Shown here piece after piece: positions 56,225 to 64,000 of a stretch of 64,000 nucleotides of DNA. The position numbers and the translations under genes are program-made. The first letter of the stretch is position 1. Every line of letters starts with the position of its first letter. The stretch is from Alcanivorax sp. (lineage in GTDB: Bacteria; Pseudomonadota; Gammaproteobacteria; Pseudomonadales; Alcanivoracaceae), in assembly GCA_022565695.1 (NCBI GenBank), contig JAIUME010000008.1, positions 1-64,000 of the forward strand. Reading direction: 5' to 3'. The notes beneath the pieces were generated by a model, which was not told the origin of the DNA, ran no database searches, and saw nothing but the letters and a program-made list of their open reading frames with translations.

Positions 56225-57253
56225 ATGACGACACGCACACGGCTTACCATCAAGGCCCTGTTGCTGCTGCTTGTGCTGAGCATTGTGGTGCTGGTGGTCC
56301 TGGCCAGCTGGCGACCCTCGCTGACGCGATGGCAGGCATTTCTGTTGCCTGCTCCGGCGCCGGCAACGCCATTGCAGATCACCTGGCTGGGCACCGCCAC
56401 GGTGCTGGTGAGTGATGGCGACAATGCCATCATGACCGATGGCTTTTTTTCCCGGCAGTCGCTGTTGCAGTTGGCCACCGGCGACATCGAACCTGATCTG
56501 GCGCGCATCGAAGCCGGCCTTGCGCGTGTCGGTCTCGATCGTCCCGGTGCGCTGGACGCAGTGGTGGTATTGCACTCCCACTACGACCACGCCATGGATG
56601 CCCCGGAGGTGGCACGGCGCACCGGGGCACGGGTGATCGGTTCGGAAAGCACGGCCAACGTGTCACGTGGCTGGGATCTGCCAGAGGTGCAGATTCATGT
56701 GCCGGAAGCCGGGGAAGTCATGCAGTTCGGCCGGTTCGAGCTGGAACTTGTACCCTCCGCCCACGTGCCCATGTTGCCGTTTATCGCGCGATTGACCGGG
56801 CATGGAGAAACCATCGACGCGCCACTGCGGCCCCCGGCACCCGTGTCGGCCTGGAAAGAAGGGCAGAGTTACGCGCTGGTAGTACGCCATCCCCAGGGGC
56901 GCCTGCTGATTCAGGGCAGTGCCGGTTTTGCGGGTGGAGAACTGGCTGGCCATGAGGTGGATGTGGCGTTGCTGTCCACCGGTTCCCTGGGCCGGCAATC
57001 ATCGCGTTACATCAGCCGCTACTTCGAGGAAACGGTGCTCACCACCGGTGCGCATACCGTCATTCCCATGCACTGGGACCATTTCTTTTCGATGCTGGAT
57101 CGCAATACCCATCCGCTGGGCCCGCTGCTGGATGATTTTCACGGCGCCATGGACGGGCTGCGCCAGCAGAGCGAACAGCATGAGAGAGATTTTCGCATGC
57201 TGGAACCCCTGGCCACCTTCGGTCTTGAAGACGGGCGGCTGACCGGGGACTGA
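56225..57253 (+). CDS. Membrane-anchored metallo-beta-lactamase-fold hydrolase
   Basis: 342 residues from ATG 56225. One N-terminal membrane helix (ALLLLLVLSIVVLVVLASW), then an MBL domain: ITWLGTATVLVSDGDNAIMT, metal motif VVVLHSHYDHAMDAPEVARR, a later His in VPSAHVPM, and PMHWDHFF near the end. The HxHxDH motif is kept. It resembles UlaG/NAPE-PLD-like lipid or nucleotide hydrolases; the substrate is unknown. Confidence 0.85.
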   Translation: MTTRTRLTIKALLLLLVLSIVVLVVLASWRPSLTRWQAFLLPAPAPATPLQITWLGTATVLVSDGDNAIMTDGFFSRQSLLQLATGDIEPDLARIEAGLARVGLDRPGALDAVVVLHSHYDHAMDAPEVARRTGARVIGSESTANVSRGWDLPEVQIHVPEAGEVMQFGRFELELVPSAHVPMLPFIARLTGHGETIDAPLRPPAPVSAWKEGQSYALVVRHPQGRLLIQGSAGFAGGELAGHEVDVALLSTGSLGRQSSRYISRYFEETVLTTGAHTVIPMHWDHFFSMLDRNTHPLGPLLDDFHGAMDGLRQQSEQHERDFRMLEPLATFGLEDGRLTGD

Positions 57254-57313
57254 GTTGTCGGGAGCTGCCAGTTACCCTGTGCATTGCTCGGGGTGTCAAG
57301 CAGGCTCTGAAGA

Positions 57314-57745
57314 TTACCAGGTGCTGCGTCCACGGCGCGCCAGGTACTGGTTGCGCTCTGAAATCTGACTGTTGAGGGTCCACAGGTCGTAGAGGTAACC
57401 CAGACCCAGCAGGCCGAAGGTCAGCAGATAGAGTACGCCAGTGATCCATTTGCCCATATACATGCGATGGATGCCGAAAAAGCCGAGGAACGTCAGCAGC
57501 ACCCAGGTCAGGCTGTAATGAATCTGTCCGGTGCGAAAGCGTCGGTCGGCCTGTCGGTCCATCGCCGGGATCAGGAACAGATCGATAATCCAGCCGACAA
57601 AAAACAGCCCCAGGGTGAAGAACCAGATGGTCCCGGTGATCGGCTTGCCGTAATAGAACCGGTGCGCACCAAAGAACCCGAAGATCCACAGCAGGTAGCC
57701 GATCGCCTTGCTGTGTGTGTCATTGTTCATGGTCATGCCGGTCAT
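57314..57745 (-). CDS. Double TM2-domain membrane protein
   Basis: 143 residues with two TM2 units: AIGYLLWIFGFFGAHRFYYG with KPITGTIWFFTLGLFFVGWI, and SLTWVLLTFLGFFGIHRMYM with GKWITGVLYLLTFGLLGLGY. Each has the GxHRFYxG turn. ATG 57730 is an alternative start. Function unknown. It is convergent with the MBL gene and 39 bp after purT on the same strand. Confidence 0.9.
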   Translation of the reverse strand: MTGMTMNNDTHSKAIGYLLWIFGFFGAHRFYYGKPITGTIWFFTLGLFFVGWIIDLFLIPAMDRQADRRFRTGQIHYSLTWVLLTFLGFFGIHRMYMGKWITGVLYLLTFGLLGLGYLYDLWTLNSQISERNQYLARRGRSTW

Positions 57746-57784
57746 ACGGTTTTGTCTCTCGTCAGTGTCAAAATAAATGTCAGA

Positions 57785-58972
57785 TCAGGGGGTAACACGA
57801 ATGGCCTGGCTGACCCGCAGTGCCTTGGCGACGGCCTTGTCGATGGACTCATCCAGCGCCAGCCCCACGCCCAGCCTCCGCTCGCCGCGCACCTCGGGTT
57901 TGCCGAACAGGCGCAAGTCTGTGTCTGCCTCAGACAACGCTTCGGACAGATTGCCATAGGTCATGCGGTCCGAGTCAGCCGCCACCAGTAGCACCGCGGA
58001 GGCGCTGGGGCCGTATTGGCGAATCACGGGGATGGGCAGGCCAAGGATCGCCCGGGCATGCAACTCGAATTCAGACAGGTTCTGGGAAATCAGCGTGACC
58101 ATACCGGTATCGTGGGGCCGTGGGGAGACCTCACTGAAGTAGACCTGGTCACCTTTTACAAATAATTCCACACCGAACAGCCCGCGCCCGCCGAGGGCCT
58201 CGGTGACGGCGGCGGCGATCCGCTGTGCCTCGGTCGTTGCCGGGTCGGACATGGCCTGGGGTTGCCAGGATTCGCGGTAGTCGCCTTTCTCCTGGCGGTG
58301 GCCGATGGGGGCGCAGAAAGCCGTGCCATCCTTGTGGCGCACGGTCAGCAGCGTGATCTCGTAATCAAAATCCACAAAGCCTTCGACGATGACGCGGCCT
58401 TTGCCTGCGCGACCGCCGGATTGTGCGTAGTCCCAGGCGGCCTGGATGTCGGCGTCGGTCTTTACGGTGCTCTGGCCTTTGCCGGAGGACGACATCACCG
58501 GCTTCACCACGCAGGGCAGACCGATCTCGGCGATGGCTGCCCGGTATTCGGCCTCTGATTCGGCAAAGCGATACGGCGAGGTGGCGAGCCCCAGCTCTTC
58601 GGCTGCGAGGCGGCGAATCCCTTCACGATTCATGGTCAGCTGCGCAGCGCGCGCGGTGGGCACCACGGTGAAGCCTTCCTGCTCCAGCGCCACCAGGGTG
58701 TCCGTGGCAATGGCTTCGATCTCCGGCACGATCAGGTGTGGCTGTTCCTGCTCCACAACACGACGCAGGGCATCACCGTCCAGCATGGAGATGACATGGC
58801 TGCGATGGGCCACCTGCATGGCCGGGGCATTGGCGTAGCGGTCCACGGCAATCACTTCACAGCCGAAGCGCTGCAGTGCAATGACCACTTCCTTGCCGAG
58901 TTCGCCGCTGCCCAACATCATGACGCGGGTGGCGGTAGGGGAAAGTGGTGTGCCGAGGATAGCGGTTGTCAT
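57785..58972 (-). CDS. purT: Formate-dependent phosphoribosylglycinamide formyltransferase
   Basis: 395 residues, ATP-grasp enzyme. Motifs: [51 protein letters not shown], and [20 protein letters not shown]. It uses formate and ATP to formylate GAR in purine synthesis. It is a functional neighbour of purL in the same window, though not in one operon. Confidence 0.96.
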   Translation of the reverse strand: MTTAILGTPLSPTATRVMMLGSGELGKEVVIALQRFGCEVIAVDRYANAPAMQVAHRSHVISMLDGDALRRVVEQEQPHLIVPEIEAIATDTLVALEQEGFTVVPTARAAQLTMNREGIRRLAAEELGLATSPYRFAESEAEYRAAIAEIGLPCVVKPVMSSSGKGQSTVKTDADIQAAWDYAQSGGRAGKGRVIVEGFVDFDYEITLLTVRHKDGTAFCAPIGHRQEKGDYRESWQPQAMSDPATTEAQRIAAAVTEALGGRGLFGVELFVKGDQVYFSEVSPRPHDTGMVTLISQNLSEFELHARAILGLPIPVIRQYGPSASAVLLVAADSDRMTYGNLSEALSEADTDLRLFGKPEVRGERRLGVGLALDESIDKAVAKALRVSQAIRVTP

Positions 58973-59120
58973 GATCGGGTCTCTATGTGGTCTGTGGTCT
59001 ACATGATCAGTGTCGGGAGTTTACCTGTCCGGTGCGGGCTGTGTCGCCAGCCAGTATCAGCAGGCCTGTGGCGGAGCAGGGTTCGGGTTAGAATGGCGCC
59101 ATTGAGCACAGGAGCCGGTC

Positions 59121-59612
59121 TTGCATACTGATAATGAATTGCTGCCTGCCGACGCACGCAGACAGGACGACGAGCGCTGGATGGCGCAGGCATTGGCGCT
59201 GGCGGCTGAGGCGGCGGAGCAGGGCGAGGTGCCTGTGGGAGCGCTGGTGGTGCTGGATGGCGAGGTGATTGGCCGTGGCTGGAACCAGCCCATCAGCAGT
59301 CATGACCCCACTGCCCATGCCGAAATCGTGGCGCTGCGTGATGCCGCGCAGGCGCTGGGCAATTATCGCCTCTCCGGCGCGACGCTGTACGTCACCATCG
59401 AGCCCTGCACCATGTGTTTCGGGGCAATGATGCACGCGCGCATTGCGCGGCTGGTCTATGGTGCAACAGAGCCGCGGGCGGGCACCTGCGTCAGTCAGCT
59501 TCGCCTGCCGGAGCAGACCTTCTACAACCACCGTCTCGAGGTGGCCGGCGGCGTGCTTGCAGAACGCAGCGCGACGCTGCTGCGGGCCTTTTTTGCGCGT
59601 AAACGTCGGTGA
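59121..59612 (+). CDS. tadA: tRNA(adenosine34) deaminase TadA
   Basis: 163 residues from TTG 59121, supported by AGGAG seven bases upstream; ATG 59181 would remove part of the first helix. Zinc and catalytic motifs: DPTAHAEIVALRDAA (His, Glu) and IEPCTMCFGAMMHARI (PCxxC). It makes inosine at the wobble position. In related genomes it often lies close to guaA, while here it is 27 kb away. Confidence 0.95.
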   Translation: MHTDNELLPADARRQDDERWMAQALALAAEAAEQGEVPVGALVVLDGEVIGRGWNQPISSHDPTAHAEIVALRDAAQALGNYRLSGATLYVTIEPCTMCFGAMMHARIARLVYGATEPRAGTCVSQLRLPEQTFYNHRLEVAGGVLAERSATLLRAFFARKRR

Positions 59613-59625
59613 TGGGTCGGTGCTG

Positions 59626-59645
59626 GGACTGATCCGGATCAGTCC
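59626..59645. terminator. Perfect palindrome between convergent tadA and mltF
   Basis: GGACTGATCC directly abuts GGATCAGTCC, an exact 20-bp palindrome that includes the mltF stop codon. It could form a short hairpin in both transcripts; there is no T tract. Confidence 0.4.
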
Positions 59646-61051
59646 ACCATGGCCAGCATGGTACGGGTGTGGCGCTCGGAGGTGCCTGCCCAGACCAGGG
59701 TGTCATAGTAGCCCTTGATGGCGCGCACGTAGATCACGGCCTGGCCGCCGCCGCTGGCATAGCCGTGGCGTGCCTGCTCGTAATAACGGGCCTGGCGCAG
59801 CAGCGGCATGTGCCGTTCCACATCCGCCCAGGAGTCCGGGTTGCCGCCCTTGCGCTGTGTCAGGACGCGGGCATCTTCCATATGGCCAAAGCCGGCGTTG
59901 TAGGCTGCCAGGGCAAACCAGGTGCGGTCGGGCTCTGCGATACGCTCCGGGATGCGGTCATAAATCTTGCGCAGGTAGGCGGCGCCAGCATGAATGCTCT
60001 CGTAGGGATCGGTACGGTCTGCTACGCCCATTTCAGCGGCTGTGCGAAGGGTCAGCATCATCAGACCCCGCACACCCGTGGGTGAGACGGCGTTCGGGTC
60101 CCACATGGATTCCTGATAACCCAGGGCGGCCAGCAGGCGCCAGTCAAAGCCAGTGGCGTCTCCGGCATCCATGAAGGCCTGGGTGTACTGCGGCAGGCGA
60201 TCATCCAGATGGCGGATGAAAGAGCGTGCGGCGTACAGGTTGAAGTGTTCTTCGTGGCTGTAGAAGCGTTCTTCAAGACGCGCCACGGTGCCATTGGCCT
60301 TGGCCCGGGTCAGGTAGCGCTGGGCGCTGTGGCGCAGGCTGCCGTCGGCGTCGCGGCGGAACGCCCAGCCGAGCTTCGCCTGGCCGATGTCGAAACCGGC
60401 GATCAGCTCCGGGAACAGTGCCCGGTGGATGGCATAGGCGTTGGAGTCCACCAGGGTGTAGTCAAAATGTCCTTCATCCACCAGCGTCAGCAGACGCTCG
60501 GCGCTGGCGCCTTCCAGCGCCACGATATCCATGTCCGGCACCTCTTCCGCCAACAGCGCCAGCCGTTCCGCGTGGCTGCTGCCGGCAAGTACGACGATGC
60601 TCTTGCCGCTGAGATCATCGGCGCTGTTTGGGCGCGGGGTGCCGAGGCGGTAGATGACCTTCTCGTCCACGGTCTGATAGGCGGTGGAGAAGTCGAAAGA
60701 CTGGGAACGTGCCGGGGTGATGGACAGCCCGGCGGCGGCCAGATCGGCCTTGCCGCTGCGGACCAGCGCAAACAGCTCGTCCAGGGTGCCAGCTTCTATG
60801 ATGCGCAGATCAACACCCAGCTCGTTGGCGAAGCCGGCAGCCAGTTCGAAGTCCAGGCCTGTTTCGCCGTACTGGTCAACATAATAGGTGGTCGGCGCTG
60901 CCCGGGTGACAACGACGAGTTCCCCGCGGGCCAGCACCCGCTCCAGCGGCCCGGCGGCGGGCTGCATGGCGGTGGTGATGGCCACGACACCCATCAGGGC
61001 TGCCGGGATCAACAGGTACTTCAACTGGCGTATCAGTGCGCTCATATCCAT
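59639..61051 (-). CDS. mltF: Membrane-bound lytic murein transglycosylase F
   Basis: 470 residues. An N-terminal hydrophobic segment (LIPAALMGVVAITTAM) leads into a periplasmic substrate-binding-like domain (ELVVVTRAAPTTYYVDQYGE, LDFELAAGF) and a C-terminal SLT domain with catalytic Glu in LAALGYQESMWDPNAVSPTG and VRGLMMLTLRTAAEMG. It cleaves peptidoglycan to anhydro-muropeptides. Divergent from purL. Confidence 0.95.
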   Translation of the reverse strand: MDMSALIRQLKYLLIPAALMGVVAITTAMQPAAGPLERVLARGELVVVTRAAPTTYYVDQYGETGLDFELAAGFANELGVDLRIIEAGTLDELFALVRSGKADLAAAGLSITPARSQSFDFSTAYQTVDEKVIYRLGTPRPNSADDLSGKSIVVLAGSSHAERLALLAEEVPDMDIVALEGASAERLLTLVDEGHFDYTLVDSNAYAIHRALFPELIAGFDIGQAKLGWAFRRDADGSLRHSAQRYLTRAKANGTVARLEERFYSHEEHFNLYAARSFIRHLDDRLPQYTQAFMDAGDATGFDWRLLAALGYQESMWDPNAVSPTGVRGLMMLTLRTAAEMGVADRTDPYESIHAGAAYLRKIYDRIPERIAEPDRTWFALAAYNAGFGHMEDARVLTQRKGGNPDSWADVERHMPLLRQARYYEQARHGYASGGGQAVIYVRAIKGYYDTLVWAGTSERHTRTMLAMVD

Positions 61052-61448
61052 TCGTCCGTTGCTCTGTCATCGTTCTGGTGACAGGCCGGTACTGCCGCTT
61101 CCGACCATTTCCCCCGAGGGGGATGCGCGAGATCACACTGCCTTATGTGATCTGTATCACGACTTGGGCGCGGACTCTAGCATCGGTATAGCCATTTTGC
61201 CCGACTGTTTGTCGGACAATTGTGAGCGCGGGTAACCGGGCGGGCATTTTCAGGCGCATGGCGGGGATCACCCCTCGGAAGACCGGCTGAGAGAGTATGA
61301 GGGGCCTGCCCCCCATGCCTGAGAGGCTTCACGCAGTGGTCATACAGGCGAGCATTGCGACTGAGAGCGGCTGCCTTTGGCTGGCAAATCCCGTATCATG
61401 TGCGCCTTCCCAGATTCCTCCCGGAAACGGCTGAATATAAGGCGTCAC
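61052..61448. other. Intergenic region between divergent mltF and purL
   Basis: 397 bp with no gene. It contains a CRP-like site (61146-61161) and an imperfect hairpin ATGAGGGGC/GCCCCCCAT (61297-61316). TATCAT at 61394-61399 could be a purL -10 box but has no good -35. Confidence 0.5.
61146..61161. promoter_or_regulatory. CRP/Vfr-like binding site
   Basis: TGTGATCTGTATCACG matches TGTGA-N6-TCACA with one mismatch at the last base. It lies about 95 bp before mltF, so it would most likely act there; the distance to purL is about 290 bp. Confidence 0.5.
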
Positions 61449-64000
61449 ATGCTGATACTTCCCGGCTCTCCTGCGTTGTCTGCATTTCGTCAGGAAAAAC
61501 TGCTGCAATCCCTCCCTGGTGTGACCGCACTGGGTGCGCGATTTGTCCATTTTGTGGAAACCGCTTCGGCCAATGCGGGCGAAGCGCTGACAGCGCGTGA
61601 CCGCGATGTACTGGAACGGCTGATGACCTACGGCTCATCCGCACCGGCGAATCTGCCCGAGGGTCGGCTGTTTCTGGTGGTGCCCCGGCCCGGCACCATA
61701 TCGCCCTGGTCGTCCAAAGCCACCGACATTTGCCGCAACGCGGGCCTGAAAGGCATTCGTCGGGTGGAGCGGGGTATCGAGTACCGGGTGGTCTGCGATG
61801 ACACACCGGAGACCCTCGCGGCAGTCCGCGCAGCGCTGCATGACCGCATGACAGAAGTGGTGCTGGATGATCTGGACTCGGCCGAGCAGTTGTTCGCCCA
61901 CCAGTCGCCACGCCCGCTTGCCCGGGTCGATCTGCTGGCGGGCGGCCGTGAGGCCCTGGAACACGCCAACAGCGCACTGGGCCTGGCGCTGGCCGATGAC
62001 GAGATAGATTATCTGGTGGCGCAATTCCAGCGTCTGGGTCGTAATCCCAGTGATGCCGAACTGATGATGTTCGCGCAGGCCAATTCCGAACATTGCCGGC
62101 ACAAGATCTTCAACGCCGACTGGACCATCGATGGCGAATCCCAGCCACTGAGCCTGTTCGGCATGATCCGTAACACCTTCAAGACCCACCCCGGCCGCGT
62201 CCTGTCTGCCTACAAGGACAACGCATCGGTCATGCAGGGCTTTGATGCTGCTCGCTTCTACCCGGACCCGGACACTGCCGAGTACGGTTCGGTGGCCGAG
62301 CCGGTGCATATCCTGATGAAGGTGGAAACCCACAACCATCCCACCGCCATTGCCCCGCGCCCTGGCGCCGCTACCGGTGCCGGTGGTGAAATTCGTGATG
62401 AAGGCGCCACCGGACGCGGCGGCAAGCCGAAAGCCGGTTTGGCCGGGTTCTCGGTATCAAATCTGAATATCCCCGGCTTCGTGCAACCCTGGGAAGCCGA
62501 GTACGGCAAGCCGGAACGGATTGCGTCGGCTCTGGACATCATGATCGAAGGCCCGATTGGTGCAGCGGCCTTTAACAACGAATTCGGTCGCCCGAACCTG
62601 TGCGGCTACTTCCGCACCCTGGAAATCGAAGCGCCAGGTGTTGGCGGTGATGAAATGCGCGGCTACCACAAGCCGATCATGATCGCCGGCGGCCTGGGTA
62701 GCGTGCGTGACGGGCATGTTGAGAAAGAGCCCATTCCCCCCGGCGCAAAAATTATCGTGCTGGGTGGCCCGGCCCTGCTGATTGGTCTCGGCGGTGGTGC
62801 GGCGTCCTCCATGGCCTCCGGCGAAAGCGCCGAGGATCTGGATTTCGCCTCGGTGCAGCGAGACAACCCGGAAATGGAGCGCCGCTGTCAGGAAGTGATC
62901 GACCGGTGCTGGGCGCTCAATGAGCGCAATCCTGTCGTCTCGATTCACGACGTCGGCGCGGGCGGCCTGTCCAACGCGCTGCCGGAGCTGGTGCATGATG
63001 CCGCCCGCGGTGCGCGCCTGCAGCTGCGAGATATCCCCTGCGATGAGCCGGGCATGAGCCCGGTGGAAATCTGGTGCAACGAGGCTCAGGAGCGCTACGT
63101 GCTGGCGGTCATGCCCGACGACATGGCGCGCTTTGCGGCGCTGTGTGAACGCGAGCGTGCGCCCTATGCGGTACTGGGCGAAGCGACTGAAGACGAGCAC
63201 CTGCAAGTCGACGACAGCCATTTCAACGAGGCCGCCGTAGACCTGCCCATGGATGTGCTGTTCGGCAAGCCACCGAAAATGCTGCGCGAATTTGATCGCA
63301 GTGATTTCGAGCGCCAGGCTTTTGGCGTTGAGGGGATTGAACTCAAGGATGCCATCCAGCGGGTATTGAGCTTGCCTTCGGTGGCATCGAAAAGCTTCCT
63401 GATCACCATTGGTGACCGCAGCATTACCGGTCTGGTACATCGGGACCAGATGGTCGGCCCCTGGCAAGTGCCGGTGGCCGATTGCGCGGTCACCGCCGCC
63501 GGTTTCGATCACTATGTCGGCGAAGCCATGTCCATGGGGGAGCGTACGCCCATGGCCCTGACCGATGCAGCGGCGTCTGCGCGCATGGCCGTGACCGAAG
63601 CTATCACCAACATTGCCGGTACACGCATCGACAAACTCAGCGACATCAGCCTCTCCGCCAACTGGATGGCCGCAGCAGGGCACCCTGGTGAAGACCAGAA
63701 CCTGTTTGATGCCGTCGAGGCCGTCGGCATGGCATTGTGCCCGGCGCTGGGTATCAACATCCCGGTGGGTAAAGACTCCCTCTCCATGCGCACGGTGTGG
63801 CAGGACAAGGGCATCGACAAGCGGGTAACCGCCCCCATGTCGCTGGTCGTGTCAGCCTTCGCGCCCGTGATGGATATTCGCAAGACCCTGACGCCCCAGA
63901 TGCGCGCCGACCAGAACACCGTGCTGCTGCTGTTGGATCTGGGTGGCGGCCAGAATCGTCTGGCGGGCTCGGCATTGGCCCAGGTGTATAACCGCATCGG
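61449..64000 (+). CDS. purL: Phosphoribosylformylglycinamidine synthase, 5' part
   Basis: Starts ATG 61449 ([20 protein letters not shown]) and stays open to the window end, about 850 of the usual 1290 residues. Seen: N-terminal PurS-like domain, the linker with [20 protein letters not shown], the first synthetase domain ([20 protein letters not shown] with [20 protein letters not shown]) and the start of the second ([25 protein letters not shown]). The glutaminase domain lies beyond the window. It makes FGAM from FGAR in purine synthesis. Confidence 0.96.
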   Translation, partial: MLILPGSPALSAFRQEKLLQSLPGVTALGARFVHFVETASANAGEALTARDRDVLERLMTYGSSAPANLPEGRLFLVVPRPGTISPWSSKATDICRNAGLKGIRRVERGIEYRVVCDDTPETLAAVRAALHDRMTEVVLDDLDSAEQLFAHQSPRPLARVDLLAGGREALEHANSALGLALADDEIDYLVAQFQRLGRNPSDAELMMFAQANSEHCRHKIFNADWTIDGESQPLSLFGMIRNTFKTHPGRVLSAYKDNASVMQGFDAARFYPDPDTAEYGSVAEPVHILMKVETHNHPTAIAPRPGAATGAGGEIRDEGATGRGGKPKAGLAGFSVSNLNIPGFVQPWEAEYGKPERIASALDIMIEGPIGAAAFNNEFGRPNLCGYFRTLEIEAPGVGGDEMRGYHKPIMIAGGLGSVRDGHVEKEPIPPGAKIIVLGGPALLIGLGGGAASSMASGESAEDLDFASVQRDNPEMERRCQEVIDRCWALNERNPVVSIHDVGAGGLSNALPELVHDAARGARLQLRDIPCDEPGMSPVEIWCNEAQERYVLAVMPDDMARFAALCERERAPYAVLGEATEDEHLQVDDSHFNEAAVDLPMDVLFGKPPKMLREFDRSDFERQAFGVEGIELKDAIQRVLSLPSVASKSFLITIGDRSITGLVHRDQMVGPWQVPVADCAVTAAGFDHYVGEAMSMGERTPMALTDAAASARMAVTEAITNIAGTRIDKLSDISLSANWMAAAGHPGEDQNLFDAVEAVGMALCPALGINIPVGKDSLSMRTVWQDKGIDKRVTAPMSLVVSAFAPVMDIRKTLTPQMRADQNTVLLLLDLGGGQNRLAGSALAQVYNRI

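Noticed and set aside
61250-61340. Possible riboswitch in the purL leader (CTGAGA twice, GC hairpin)
   Set aside because: The CTGAGA words recall the thiamine box, but the other conserved parts are missing and purL is not a thiamine gene.

Overview
The window looks like a chromosomal segment of a marine-type gammaproteobacterium. The gene orders ndk-rlmN-pilF-rodZ-ispG-hisS-yfgM-bamB-der, xseA/guaB-guaA and tadA/mltF/purL are typical of the Pseudomonas/Oceanospirillales side of the class. Overall composition and gene content (complete suf operon, nap operon, FNR- and IscR-like sites) would fit an Alcanivorax-like organism, but that genus assignment is an inference from layout, not from a search.

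Layout. 1-3400: a low-GC patchwork of Rhs/YD-repeat protein C-terminal remnants, each followed by a small gene that is a candidate immunity gene. 3400-6400: an AEC-family transporter and an unusual lipoprotein with a cyanovirin-N-like domain and a CxxCH motif. 6438-12771: the operon sufBCDSA-sufT-sufE on the minus strand, with a near-consensus IscR type 1 operator over its promoter. 13264-22154: the conserved core block (ndk, rlmN, pilF, rodZ, ispG, hisS, yfgM, bamB, der). 22267-27337: a three-gene unit of TonB-dependent receptor, periplasmic binding protein and hybrid histidine kinase. 27343-31972: xseA and divergent guaB-guaA.

31958-37603 is probably a small genomic island at the 3' end of guaA: a 12-bp direct repeat (ATTGAGTGGGAG) lies at the guaA terminus and again 5.6 kb downstream. 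Between the copies are a PemK/MazF-like protein with a coiled-coil tail, a Tn3-type serine recombinase, and a compact operon of sce7726-family nuclease-like protein, sce7725-family protein and an unusual RES-domain protein with an N-terminal zinc-ribbon region. This operon is the best candidate here for an uncharacterised defence or conflict system.

37647-59100 is further accessory and house-keeping material between guaA and tadA: an SDR/unknown-protein operon facing a TetR regulator across a 48-bp near-perfect palindrome; a RES-Xre toxin-antitoxin pair with repeated operators; an arylamine N-acetyltransferase; a VOC-VOC-ArsR-SRPBCC operon; DoxX; an IgaA-like membrane protein; MtfA; a periplasmic nitrate reductase operon napEABC with a consensus FNR box but no napD; the envelope lipid-transport set ydbH-ynbE-ydbL; a membrane-anchored metallo-beta-lactamase-fold protein; a TM2-domain protein; and purT. 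The window ends with tadA, mltF and the first two thirds of purL. No rRNA, tRNA, CRISPR array or complete insertion sequence was recognised.
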